DNA from: an uncultured Bacillota bacterium
Lineage (GTDB): Bacteria > Bacillota > Clostridia > Christensenellales > UBA1242
Direction: 5' to 3'
Length of the DNA: 64,000 nucleotides
Assembly: GCA_949292985.1 (NCBI GenBank)
Contig: CASFBF010000011.1
Span: forward strand, 207,649 to 271,648
Of this stretch, positions 50,177-57,883 are shown piece after piece (the first letter of the stretch is position 1; every line of letters starts with the position of its first letter). The notes beneath the pieces are model-generated. The model was not told where the DNA came from. It saw only the letters and a program-made list of their open reading frames with translations, and did no database searches. Both the position numbers and the translations under genes were made by a program.

Positions 50177-50232
50177 TTGCTCACCTACCTAGATGTAGGA
50201 TGAGTCCTAAAGTCGCTACAGCGACTTTTTCT
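50156..50232 (+). ncRNA. Candidate small structured RNA
   Basis: Between the promoter above and a terminator there is room for a transcript of about 75-80 nt and no sizeable ORF. It folds into ATGAAATAT/ATATTTCAT (9 bp, about 50154-50176), CCTAC/GTAGG (50184-50199) and the terminator AAAGTCGC/GCGACTTT plus T run (50209-50232). The terminator's T run is on the plus strand only, which supports transcription in this direction, opposite to the neighbouring phage genes. Confidence 0.55.
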
Positions 50233-50716
50233 ATTTCTTAAACTTTTTAAACTCTTCTATTAATCTTTTTTTCTTATTGTTACTTTCAATTATGTAGGCG
50301 GAAACGAACTTGTATACATATTTCCTTTTGGCTAAAACAATAAAATATCCTGTATCTGGACAAAAAATTTTTTCCTTTAAATATTTTTCTTGTTTTTCCC
50401 AAACATAATAATTATCGCAGTTTTTACATTTCTTACTAGTTAGAATATCTTTTAAAATATAAATTGCTTCAAGTCTTCTTAAATCTGGTATTCTAGACCT
50501 TTCCATTTCCCCAATAGTTGTTATGTGTTCATAACATTTTTCCCTTTCGCTTTCAGAACTACCCGCCGTAATTTTCAATCCATTGCGCCAACACTCATTA
50601 AAGACAAAATCGTTATAAAATCTCTCTTTAGTTTTCTTATTATACAATTCAAAATCTCCATTGGTAGAAGTTTCTAGATCAACTTTAAGTTTGTTTAATT
50701 CACAGATCATCTTCAC
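50231..50716 (-). CDS. Unknown protein with Cys pairs, prophage accessory
   Basis: 161 aa. Contains KKCKNCDNYYVW (C-x2-C) and later FCPDTGYFIV; the two could form a partial zinc site. Otherwise helical and charged, ending KKKRLIEEFKKFKK. It overlaps the DUF3800 gene by 17 bp and is co-transcribed with it, so it is probably its partner. Family not recognised. Confidence 0.6.
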   Translation of the reverse strand: MKMICELNKLKVDLETSTNGDFELYNKKTKERFYNDFVFNECWRNGLKITAGSSESEREKCYEHITTIGEMERSRIPDLRRLEAIYILKDILTSKKCKNCDNYYVWEKQEKYLKEKIFCPDTGYFIVLAKRKYVYKFVSAYIIESNNKKKRLIEEFKKFKK

Positions 50717-51425
50717 CTCTCAATCTCATCCTGTCCGCATCGCTAAAAAATACATTTAACTTGGGCTCGCTAAGCAAAGTCGATCTTATTAAAGACTTCT
50801 CCGACTTTTCTTTAATATAACTGATTAACTCAGCCTTTGCTTTACTCTCAGAATATCCATTATTTAAATGAACAATAGCCCCCAATATTATATCTGTAAG
50901 CTGCAGAATATTAGATTCATAAGACCTAATAGTTTGAATACTTTTTACAACCTCAGAGACATTACAATCTAACTTTGTTTGGTTTAGATACCTTTTTAAA
51001 GTTTGTATCTTTTTTGCAGAATTTGTGTCTTTTATATCTAAATATATATTATATCTATTCTCAGGATTAATGCGCTTAATGATTATATAATATAGCATTT
51101 TATAATAAAAATCTGATTTCGTATTTTTTTTTGTAAAACGCAATCTACTCTTATTTTTTATAATTGTCCCTCTAAACCTTAGATCATCATCAATAAAAAA
51201 ATAATTTATAAACCCTTTATACAATTCTAAATTTGAAGGCGAAATCTTCGACCATTTCAATTCCTGATGCTCTGGAATTCCAAAATGTCTTTTTATTTCT
51301 TTTAGATTACGACCAACCTCTTTAATCTTTGCCACCGGGCATTCTATCCCACCTAATCCCATAACTTCATTGCTTGAATAATCAAGATGACAACTTTCAT
51401 CGCAATAGATATTTATTTCTTCCAT
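50700..51425 (-). CDS. DUF3800 domain protein
   Basis: 241 aa from the ATG at 51423-51425 (AGGAGG upstream; the upstream frame extension lacks a site). DUF3800 signature INIYCDESCHLDYSSNEVMGLGGI at the start, then HQELKWSKIS, and acidic residues in YNIYLDIKDTNS and LQLTDIILGAI, in keeping with an RNase H-like fold. Function unsettled; members occur in mobile elements and defence contexts. It has its own -10 (51442-51447). Confidence 0.8.
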   Translation of the reverse strand: MEEINIYCDESCHLDYSSNEVMGLGGIECPVAKIKEVGRNLKEIKRHFGIPEHQELKWSKISPSNLELYKGFINYFFIDDDLRFRGTIIKNKSRLRFTKKNTKSDFYYKMLYYIIIKRINPENRYNIYLDIKDTNSAKKIQTLKRYLNQTKLDCNVSEVVKSIQTIRSYESNILQLTDIILGAIVHLNNGYSESKAKAELISYIKEKSEKSLIRSTLLSEPKLNVFFSDADRMRLRGEDDL

Positions 51426-51435
51426 AACATCCTCC

Positions 51436-51452
51436 TGTGACATTATATCACA
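51436..51452 (-). promoter_or_regulatory. Palindrome around an internal -10 before the DUF3800 gene
   Basis: TGTGA and TCACA flank TATAAT (51442-51447 on the minus strand). A transcript would start about at the Shine-Dalgarno, giving a leader near 10 nt. Confidence 0.45.
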
Positions 51453-51469
51453 AAATCTAATTTTTCCAT

Positions 51470-51500
51470 AAAAAACAAGGGAATTTCTCCCCCTGTTTAT
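51470..51500 (-). terminator. Terminator after the 123-aa gene
   Basis: AACAGGG and CCCTTGTT around GGAGAAATT with a T run on the minus strand. Confidence 0.65.
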
Positions 51501-51868
51501 TTCCAAACGACTGAACTTAAATATCTTATATCTCCACTAAACTCCCTAGTATAACCATTCCATCCAACATACTTTGCATAATATGTATTTCCTTCTATTT
51601 TTACAAATATTTGTTTAGGTACATGTATAAAATCGTATTCATCATCATATCCCAAGTCTTTCACGTTTTCCCATTCTTCTTCTGACACAACAAAATGCGT
51701 AGTGGTAGAACCTCCAACACTGCAAGTAGTATAACTATATGCCTCTCTCCATTGCCCATTATTGCCGTCATCTTTGGTTACAAACAACGTTATACATAAA
51801 ACAAATAAAATTAAAAACATAAAAATATATACAATATCTTTCACGTGTTTTTTAAAAAAGACTTTCAT
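51497..51868 (-). CDS. Single-pass membrane protein, prophage accessory
   Basis: 123 aa from the ATG at 51866-51868 (GAGGTG upstream). One membrane helix at about residues 10-32 (IVYIFMFLILFVLCITLFV) and an exterior domain of about 90 residues with Tyr, Trp and Gly (YYAKYVGWNGYTREFSGDI). First gene of a three-gene cassette at the prophage end. Family unknown; superinfection exclusion is a possible role for such anchored proteins but this is a guess. Confidence 0.6.
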   Translation of the reverse strand: MKVFFKKHVKDIVYIFMFLILFVLCITLFVTKDDGNNGQWREAYSYTTCSVGGSTTTHFVVSEEEWENVKDLGYDDEYDFIHVPKQIFVKIEGNTYYAKYVGWNGYTREFSGDIRYLSSVVWK

Positions 51869-51889
51869 CTTACACCTCTCATCCATGAT

Positions 51890-51918
51890 TTTACCATATA
51901 ATACATTTTGTTACAACA
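51890..51918 (-). promoter_or_regulatory. Promoter of the prophage accessory cassette
   Basis: TTGTAA (51913-51918), 17 bp, TAAAAT (51890-51895). It follows the terminator of the late operon immediately, so the cassette is expressed separately from the lytic genes. Confidence 0.6.
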
Positions 51919-51950
51919 AAAAAGACGGGGTTTATTCAGCCCCGTCTTGT
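51918..51950 (-). terminator. Strong terminator of the late phage operon
   Basis: AGACGGGGCT, loop, ACCCCGTCT and TTTTTT on the minus strand; the stop codon of the VTT-domain gene is within the stem. Confidence 0.88.
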
Positions 51951-52648
51951 TCTTTTTTACGATTTTTAATTCTTTCTTCTATTTTTGTCGAAATTTTTAT
52001 AACAGCATAAACATCCAATGCGCATACCGATAAGAAAACAAACCAGTCTATTATAGAAAGCTCTTGCCAATTTATAAAATCACTGCCTAAAAAACATGTC
52101 GTTGCAACCCCGATAGTGCGGCAAAACAATACAATCAGTAAAAATTCCCACCAACGCATCTTGGTCATCCCTGCAACCATACATAAAGCATCATCTGGGA
52201 AGGCAGGGAACAAAAACATTAAGGGCAAATAAATTTTAGACTTAACTGCAACAAGGTCTTGCGCTTTTTTTAATTCTTCTTCGCCTACAAGTTTCTTTGC
52301 GAGTTTTTCTCCGCCAAATCTTCCCACAAAAAACATAGACATGGATGAAACCAAAACCCCAGTTGCCGATATAGCAAAGCCTTCCCACGCACCAAACAAA
52401 ATAACTGATAAAACTATAAATGTCATGCTAGTCGCTGGAACAAAGCATAATAACGTCGTAATGGCAACCTGCAACAACAAAAACACAAGCCAGCCCCATA
52501 CGCCCGAATTTTCTATTATAGTTCTTAATCCCTCAATTGATGCCACTCCACAAGCATAACAGATCGCCCAAACAGCAACCGAGAAAATGGCTATAATTAC
52601 GACGAACAATAACCACTTAAACCATTTCTTCTGCATTAGGCTTTTCAT
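51932..52648 (-). CDS. VTT-domain (DedA/TMEM64-like) membrane protein in the prophage
   Basis: 238 aa with about five membrane helices. The VTT core is seen in SATGVLVSSMSMFFVGRFGG and FLFPAFPDDALCMVAGMTKMRWWEF, close to the family FxPxxPxxxxxxxAG. These proteins are flippases or scramblases for undecaprenyl phosphate or phospholipids in cells. Finding one as the last gene of a phage late operon is unusual. GAGGT precedes the ATG at 52646-52648; it overlaps the gene upstream by 32 bp. Confidence 0.8.
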   Translation of the reverse strand: MKSLMQKKWFKWLLFVVIIAIFSVAVWAICYACGVASIEGLRTIIENSGVWGWLVFLLLQVAITTLLCFVPATSMTFIVLSVILFGAWEGFAISATGVLVSSMSMFFVGRFGGEKLAKKLVGEEELKKAQDLVAVKSKIYLPLMFLFPAFPDDALCMVAGMTKMRWWEFLLIVLFCRTIGVATTCFLGSDFINWQELSIIDWFVFLSVCALDVYAVIKISTKIEERIKNRKKEQDGAE

Positions 52649-53486
52649 TTTCTACCTCTTGATTTTCACTTTTGTAATTGCAATAGGAATTAAACTCTTC
52701 GCATAATAGGTATAGTTCGTAATAATAGTTGAATCGATTTGTCAAGACTAACTTTCTGCCGAAACTTGTTGCTGAAAAGATATTCATCCCCATTGTAGTC
52801 GCCCATAGAAAAAGTTGCGTCACTTCCGCAATCCCAACACCATCTTTTCCTGTTACAAAAATACTCGCTAAAAAAGTCGCAATTGCCAACGAGGTTATAA
52901 TCTTGCCTATCATGAATAAAACTTGAGCAATGTTTTCGGTGTTTTTTAATTTTTTTAATTTAACATGTGAATTTGCCGAAACGATATTTTCTGGTTGAAT
53001 ATCTACATAATTAACGCCATGCTCATTTAATTTTATTAACAGTTGTTTTTGTTTTTTTGTTAGGTTTGTGGATAAAATCTCGCCACGAGATTTGTTTTGA
53101 TAATTTTTTAGATAATCATTATAATCTAAGGCTACGGCCGCCAATTTTGTCATATAGAGCTGTTTTTTTCGTTCTTTGTTTTTTTCTTCGCAAAACGATT
53201 TCAATTCTTTAAATTTTTGAGAAGAGATTATTAAATTGGCATCATTGTCATAAGCCGCTTTGAGATTTTTAAATTTTGGAACTTCCGTGGCCTTCGCTTT
53301 GGCTGGTGGGAGCCAGATTATGTAAATTAAAAAACTTAATAAAGTGCCTACCGCAGTCGTTGTCCAAAAAGCTCTGTCTAGTTGAATTTCTGCGCTTATA
53401 GTTGTAAATAAAATTAAAATTAAGGTTACCGCGATTAAAACAGTTACGATTGGCGCAAGCAAAGACGATATATTAAGTTTTTTCAT
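52617..53486 (-). CDS. Four-helix membrane protein of the prophage
   Basis: 289 aa. Two membrane helices at the N-terminus (about 10-32 and 40-60), a cytoplasmic charged region of about 110 residues (KNKERKKQLYMTKLAAVALDYND) and two further helices (about 195-250). No recognised family. It overlaps both neighbours, so it is part of the late operon. Confidence 0.6.
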   Translation of the reverse strand: MKKLNISSLLAPIVTVLIAVTLILILFTTISAEIQLDRAFWTTTAVGTLLSFLIYIIWLPPAKAKATEVPKFKNLKAAYDNDANLIISSQKFKELKSFCEEKNKERKKQLYMTKLAAVALDYNDYLKNYQNKSRGEILSTNLTKKQKQLLIKLNEHGVNYVDIQPENIVSANSHVKLKKLKNTENIAQVLFMIGKIITSLAIATFLASIFVTGKDGVGIAEVTQLFLWATTMGMNIFSATSFGRKLVLTNRFNYYYELYLLCEEFNSYCNYKSENQEVENEKPNAEEMV

Positions 53487-53988
53487 TTTGCTTGCCCGCC
53501 TTTTTATTTAATTTTTCAATTTGCCTTTTCTCCGCCAAAGGTTTCTTTAAAACATTAAATATAGAACCTGCGCCCATCGAAATTAAAATTAGGCCAACCG
53601 TCCCCCTTAACGCATCTAGACTATTTATCCCAAGAAGTGTCACAATATAAAGAACCGCAAAAGGCAAAAGCATAACCAATCTTTGATAAATGTTATTTTG
53701 TAGTTTGTGGTTTTCAATTTTCTTTTGTATCTCTTTTTTTAACGCCGCATCGTCACATGACGCTAATTGCTCAAGATAACTATTCATTTTTTCTTGATAC
53801 GTCTTTTCGAAAACTGCTTTTGCCATAAGCAATAAAGCAATTAACAACACTATCGCCGTGAAAGAAAGTTTAAACCCAGCCGTATTTGTTGGCGTAATAT
53901 AATTGTATAAAATTACAGCGGCGCTGCCTCCCCAGGTTAAACCAAAGTCCAAAATGCTGCACAAAATATATTTAAAATTTGTGCTCAT
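53473..53988 (-). CDS. Multi-pass membrane protein of the prophage
   Basis: 171 aa from the ATG at 53986-53988 (AGAGGTGAG upstream). Four hydrophobic segments with a central charged hairpin (EKTYQEKMNSYLEQLASCDDAALKKEIQKK). The size and topology overlap with the preceding genes; it and its neighbour may derive from one ancestral module. Function unknown. Confidence 0.6.
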   Translation of the reverse strand: MSTNFKYILCSILDFGLTWGGSAAVILYNYITPTNTAGFKLSFTAIVLLIALLLMAKAVFEKTYQEKMNSYLEQLASCDDAALKKEIQKKIENHKLQNNIYQRLVMLLPFAVLYIVTLLGINSLDALRGTVGLILISMGAGSIFNVLKKPLAEKRQIEKLNKKAGKQNEKT

Positions 53989-53990
53989 AC

Positions 53991-54485
53991 TCACCTCTCT
54001 ATATCATCATTTTTCTTTTTCTTTTTAACATTAGTTGCAATTACGATTTCTGAGGAACCAGTTACGACGTTTGGCTTGCCTTCTTCTGCTGCATCTATTG
54101 CAGACCTTAATTTTGCCTTCGTCTCCTCCGAGACACCTATGCTGTTATCGAAATAAGCAGATAAAGATTTTAAAATTTCAATTAAGTTTGAGTATCCTTT
54201 TTTTATTTCAGTTATTTCGGCTTGCAACATTTGTGTTGCAGCCTCTTTAACTTTAACCATCTCGCTTTCAACAAGCGGTTGAATATCATGTGAAAATACT
54301 GCGCCATTGATTTTTTCTATTACTTTTTCTGCCGTCTGATTGGCTTCTTTTTTGCTATCAAATTTATTTAAAGTTTTTGTAACAATCCAACGAATTAATG
54401 GAATTAAGACGACGGTCCATAATCCCATTAAAATTGTCATGATAATTGGCTGGTATTGAGCCCAAATTTCAGTTAATGTTTCCAT
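53991..54485 (-). CDS. Holin-like protein with one helix and a coiled-coil tail
   Basis: 164 aa. One N-terminal membrane helix (about 13-35, IIMTILMGLWTVVLIPLIRWI), then a long amphipathic region and a Lys-rich end (KKKKKNDD). It sits after the tail genes at the usual holin site, but a single helix plus long tail is not a classical holin. GGAGGG precedes the ATG. Confidence 0.5.
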   Translation of the reverse strand: METLTEIWAQYQPIIMTILMGLWTVVLIPLIRWIVTKTLNKFDSKKEANQTAEKVIEKINGAVFSHDIQPLVESEMVKVKEAATQMLQAEITEIKKGYSNLIEILKSLSAYFDNSIGVSEETKAKLRSAIDAAEEGKPNVVTGSSEIVIATNVKKKKKNDDIER

Positions 54486-55095
54486 TATTTCCCTCCATAT
54501 TTTTTAATTTTTCTTTTAACGAAAACACCATGTCTGGTGCTAGCGGCAATTTACTTATAGGGTCTAATAGCGTCAGCGTTTTAGGGTCTAAATCAAAGCA
54601 GCAAACGCCGAAACCTTGACAATCGTTTTTGTCTTTTTTAAAAAAAGGGCATGCTTCACATTGCCCTAATCTTAATTCTTGCTCCAACCTTAAGTTATAT
54701 TTAACAGGAGTGTTTTTATTGCAAATTGCTTTTAAAATATTTGTGAACGTATTTATTTTACCTTTTAAGTTTTTCACCTCATCTTTTAAAAGTTCAATTT
54801 CTGGTATAACCTGCAACTCATTATTTAAAGATTTAACAAATATTCTGTCACATGGTATTTTTTTAAGCAATACTCCATCCAGATATAACAGTATTTCTGT
54901 GTTTAATTCTCCCTCTTGTAAAGTTGGAACTTCACACGTTTTATTTTTTACTTCTATTGACTTTATATCATCTCCACTTTTAAAACGTAATACATGTTGA
55001 AATTTTTTATATGGAGTGTCTAGGTATATTGTTTCAGTTTCATTAATAGTTTTCTTATCAAAAAAACCTCTTCCATTTTTAATTATCAAATTCAT
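54469..55095 (-). CDS. Phage structural or accessory protein with Cys cluster
   Basis: 208 aa from the ATG at 55093-55095 (AAGGAGG upstream). N-terminal beta-rich half (LIIKNGRGFFDKKTINETETIYLD), a coiled-coil segment (LLKDEVKNLKGKINTFTNILKAI) and CEACPFFKKDKNDCQGFGVCC near residue 155, five Cys spaced for metal or disulfide. Placed between the fibre gene and the membrane-protein set. Family not recognised. Confidence 0.55.
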   Translation of the reverse strand: MNLIIKNGRGFFDKKTINETETIYLDTPYKKFQHVLRFKSGDDIKSIEVKNKTCEVPTLQEGELNTEILLYLDGVLLKKIPCDRIFVKSLNNELQVIPEIELLKDEVKNLKGKINTFTNILKAICNKNTPVKYNLRLEQELRLGQCEACPFFKKDKNDCQGFGVCCFDLDPKTLTLLDPISKLPLAPDMVFSLKEKLKNMEGNNGNIN

Positions 55096-55105
55096 AATTC
55101 CTCCT

Positions 55106-57883
55106 TTATGTCTCATAGCAAACAATAAAACTTCCAACTAAATTAGATTGAAATTGCGTTTGAGAAGTAGAGCCTATCGATGCTGATGAAGATGTCGCAT
55201 TTACAAAGTTACCTATCGCTGTTACAAAAGAGATACTTCCATCGCTCGTGGTCCTACAATTCAACAATAAATTAGCATTGTTATGTCTATGAGCAAACTG
55301 ATAAACAAATGAATCAAAACCAGCATCTTGTTTTGTTTGAGGATAAAACACTATTGGCGTATTTGTTGTAGTGGCCGCATAAGAATAATTCGAAGTTTGT
55401 AATGAAGGTGTTCCATCTATTGGAATGCTTATAATATTACTTGATAAAGTAAACGTACCAGCATTTGTTGGGATAAAAATAAGTTTAATAATTTTTTCCC
55501 ATGCCTGGCTTTGAATAAATTGAAATGTGCTATTGATGTCTGTAAATGTTTGGCTTGAAGACCCTCCAGATGTAAAAGTAAGCGGTTTCCAATGTGTCGG
55601 GTCTGCATCAGGGAATGGTGATGTTTGCATAGAACCATATCCTAAAATGCAAATATATAAAATTGAATTGTAAAGAACAACATCATCTTTGTTCCAAATT
55701 AACATTGACATTTGCGAACCGCTGAGTTCAGTTCTCCAATTCATTAAATTAGCACCCAAGCCTAAATCAGTTGAAGTAATTGTGACATTTCCATTGTCGT
55801 CAGGTGTTTTAGAGTTTACTGATTTAACTGTTTCCACATCTGCAAGATTCGCCTCTGTTAAAGGTGCGGCATTGTCTAGTTTAATGCCGTCTGATGTCAC
55901 TTTTAACTCATGGTCACCATATAGCAATAATATTCCTTTTTCAGGGTTTTGAGGCGAGCCACCAATTCGTCCAATTCTAATATGCCCCTCATTGTTCCCA
56001 TCAAAAGTTATAAGATCAAAACTTCCCTCATTATCTAGCGCTAATTGACTAGAAGCACCAGTTTCTGCATTTATCAGCAATCCAACAATCGATCCATCGC
56101 CAACACCAAGCATTTCTTGTGCGCCTGTATTAACATCAATTGTTCCCATCGCGACTTGTTTGCCAGTATTCGGTGTCCACATATCAATTGCGTCTTCCAT
56201 GTTTTGAAAACTTGAATTTGTAAGTTCAATACCACCTCTGCCTCCGCCAACCGCTTCATATGAATAAGATGTGTTGCCGTCTGCCGTGGTAGATTTCTTA
56301 TAAACCAACCCATCATCAGTTTGAACAAAATCGGGTGTATCAGATGACGCTGTTGGAACCGCTTCCCTTGAAACGACTTCATTAATTGCGATTTTATTAC
56401 CTAACGCATTTGAAATCACTTTATTTTGAACAGGATTTTCGCTAGTTGTTGAAAGTTTAGCATCAATCGTAAGGCCAACATCCTCTTTATTTAAAACAAC
56501 CGCGCCTGTTTTGCCATTTACGCTTGTAACCTGGTCAGTATTGTCAAATTTGGTCCAAGCAGGTTGAATATCGCCATTGCATAAAGCGACATCCCCCTGG
56601 TGATATTCTTCATTGGATAAAAGATAACTCTCTCCATTGCATTTAAAATAGTATGAAACATATTTTGAAAGGTCAATTTCACTAATATCCATACCACTTA
56701 ACTCTGCTGCATAAATGGACGCAGTAATAATTCCATCACCATTAAAGGTTCCGCCATATATTGTAGACCCGAAAACTTCGGCAGGCAACCTGTCTTTAAT
56801 AACTTTTCCATTCGCATCTAGAACAGGGAACGAGCGAAACTGAAACGTATTCGGAGTGTTGTTGGTTCCTTCCCCAAGTTGAACTGCGCCATCAGCATTT
56901 GCTTTTGCATTATTACCTCCGGCAAAACCACTTTTAGAGACGCTGTTTGCCCCTACTGCTCCTCCGCCATCATCTGCCCGTGCATATGCGCCTACTGCAC
57001 CACCTGTACTTGTATAAGTTCCTGCGCCAACCGCGCCGCCCGAACTCGAACTTGACATGAAACCAACTGTTCCGCCTGTGCTCGTTCTGGCTCCTGCTCC
57101 CACTGCGCCACCAGTTGTCGTATACGCGGAATCTCCTACCGCGCCGCCTCCGTCAGCGTCTGTGGCTCCTTTGCCTATTGCCCCTCCATTCATCGCCTGC
57201 GCATTGCTTCCAGCAGCGAACCCCCCACTGGAATTGGAAATTTTTACTTGATTACTAGTAATGTTTTCTATCGCGTTTTGCTTAACAAAAGACTGCTTTA
57301 CCCATTTAGTAGTATCGGTTAATTCATTTCCAATGTTATTATCAACAAGCGACACATAGAAATCTTTTGTGTTAACATCAAAAATTGTTGCGTTTAATGG
57401 ATAATTATAAGTTAGGTCAAAAGGCAACAGTCCTTTACTTAACAAGTCTCCATTTTCATAAATCGCGTATAACTGCTGCAATATTTGTTTTATAGTCTCC
57501 AATGGTTCCAAATCTGGAATGTTAGATGTGTCTGGTAAATTTCCTCTTTCAACTTCAAAACTACATATCCCACTTGCTACAATTACGCCGTCGCTATCTT
57601 CCACATTAATTTGGTATTTCACATTCCCGTATTCTTGTGTTACTGCTAAGGGCAAATCGTATGTCCACACAGATATCCCTTCGTTTGTAGGGATATCCGC
57701 AGGAATCATGTAATCAAACGATGTGTAGTCGGCTGATTGTGGTAATTTAAATGATATTTGAGGTATCAAATTTTGAGCATAAGCACCAATTAATACAACT
57801 TGGTTAGCCTTATTGGAGCCCTGATAAACTCTGTCTGGCTGAGTCTTAACTATTGTTCCGTTGGCTTGAATAATTGTAATCAT
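55106..57883 (-). CDS. Receptor-binding/tail fibre protein with beta-roll repeats
   Basis: 925 aa. Residues 1-135 resemble an upper-baseplate (BppU-like) N-terminus (RVYQGSNKANQVVLIGAYAQN, DMIPADIPTNEGISVW in part). Residues 215-336 contain about eight GGAVGAGxxTxTGGAVGAxA repeats, like the left-handed beta-roll of YadA heads. VTSVNGKTGAVVLNKEDVGL, twice in variant form, is a linker common in phage fibres. The last 200 residues form an Asn/Ser/Thr-rich globular tip that probably contacts the host surface. Starts with AGGAGG upstream, overlaps the next gene by 4 bp. Confidence 0.8.
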   Translation of the reverse strand: MITIIQANGTIVKTQPDRVYQGSNKANQVVLIGAYAQNLIPQISFKLPQSADYTSFDYMIPADIPTNEGISVWTYDLPLAVTQEYGNVKYQINVEDSDGVIVASGICSFEVERGNLPDTSNIPDLEPLETIKQILQQLYAIYENGDLLSKGLLPFDLTYNYPLNATIFDVNTKDFYVSLVDNNIGNELTDTTKWVKQSFVKQNAIENITSNQVKISNSSGGFAAGSNAQAMNGGAIGKGATDADGGGAVGDSAYTTTGGAVGAGARTSTGGTVGFMSSSSSGGAVGAGTYTSTGGAVGAYARADDGGGAVGANSVSKSGFAGGNNAKANADGAVQLGEGTNNTPNTFQFRSFPVLDANGKVIKDRLPAEVFGSTIYGGTFNGDGIITASIYAAELSGMDISEIDLSKYVSYYFKCNGESYLLSNEEYHQGDVALCNGDIQPAWTKFDNTDQVTSVNGKTGAVVLNKEDVGLTIDAKLSTTSENPVQNKVISNALGNKIAINEVVSREAVPTASSDTPDFVQTDDGLVYKKSTTADGNTSYSYEAVGGGRGGIELTNSSFQNMEDAIDMWTPNTGKQVAMGTIDVNTGAQEMLGVGDGSIVGLLINAETGASSQLALDNEGSFDLITFDGNNEGHIRIGRIGGSPQNPEKGILLLYGDHELKVTSDGIKLDNAAPLTEANLADVETVKSVNSKTPDDNGNVTITSTDLGLGANLMNWRTELSGSQMSMLIWNKDDVVLYNSILYICILGYGSMQTSPFPDADPTHWKPLTFTSGGSSSQTFTDINSTFQFIQSQAWEKIIKLIFIPTNAGTFTLSSNIISIPIDGTPSLQTSNYSYAATTTNTPIVFYPQTKQDAGFDSFVYQFAHRHNNANLLLNCRTTSDGSISFVTAIGNFVNATSSSASIGSTSQTQFQSNLVGSFIVCYET

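Noticed and set aside
50184-50232. ATGAGTCC inside a hairpin-rich segment, suggesting a hammerhead ribozyme
   Set aside because: The rest of the catalytic core (CTGANGA with GAAA and a cleavage triplet) is absent on both strands.
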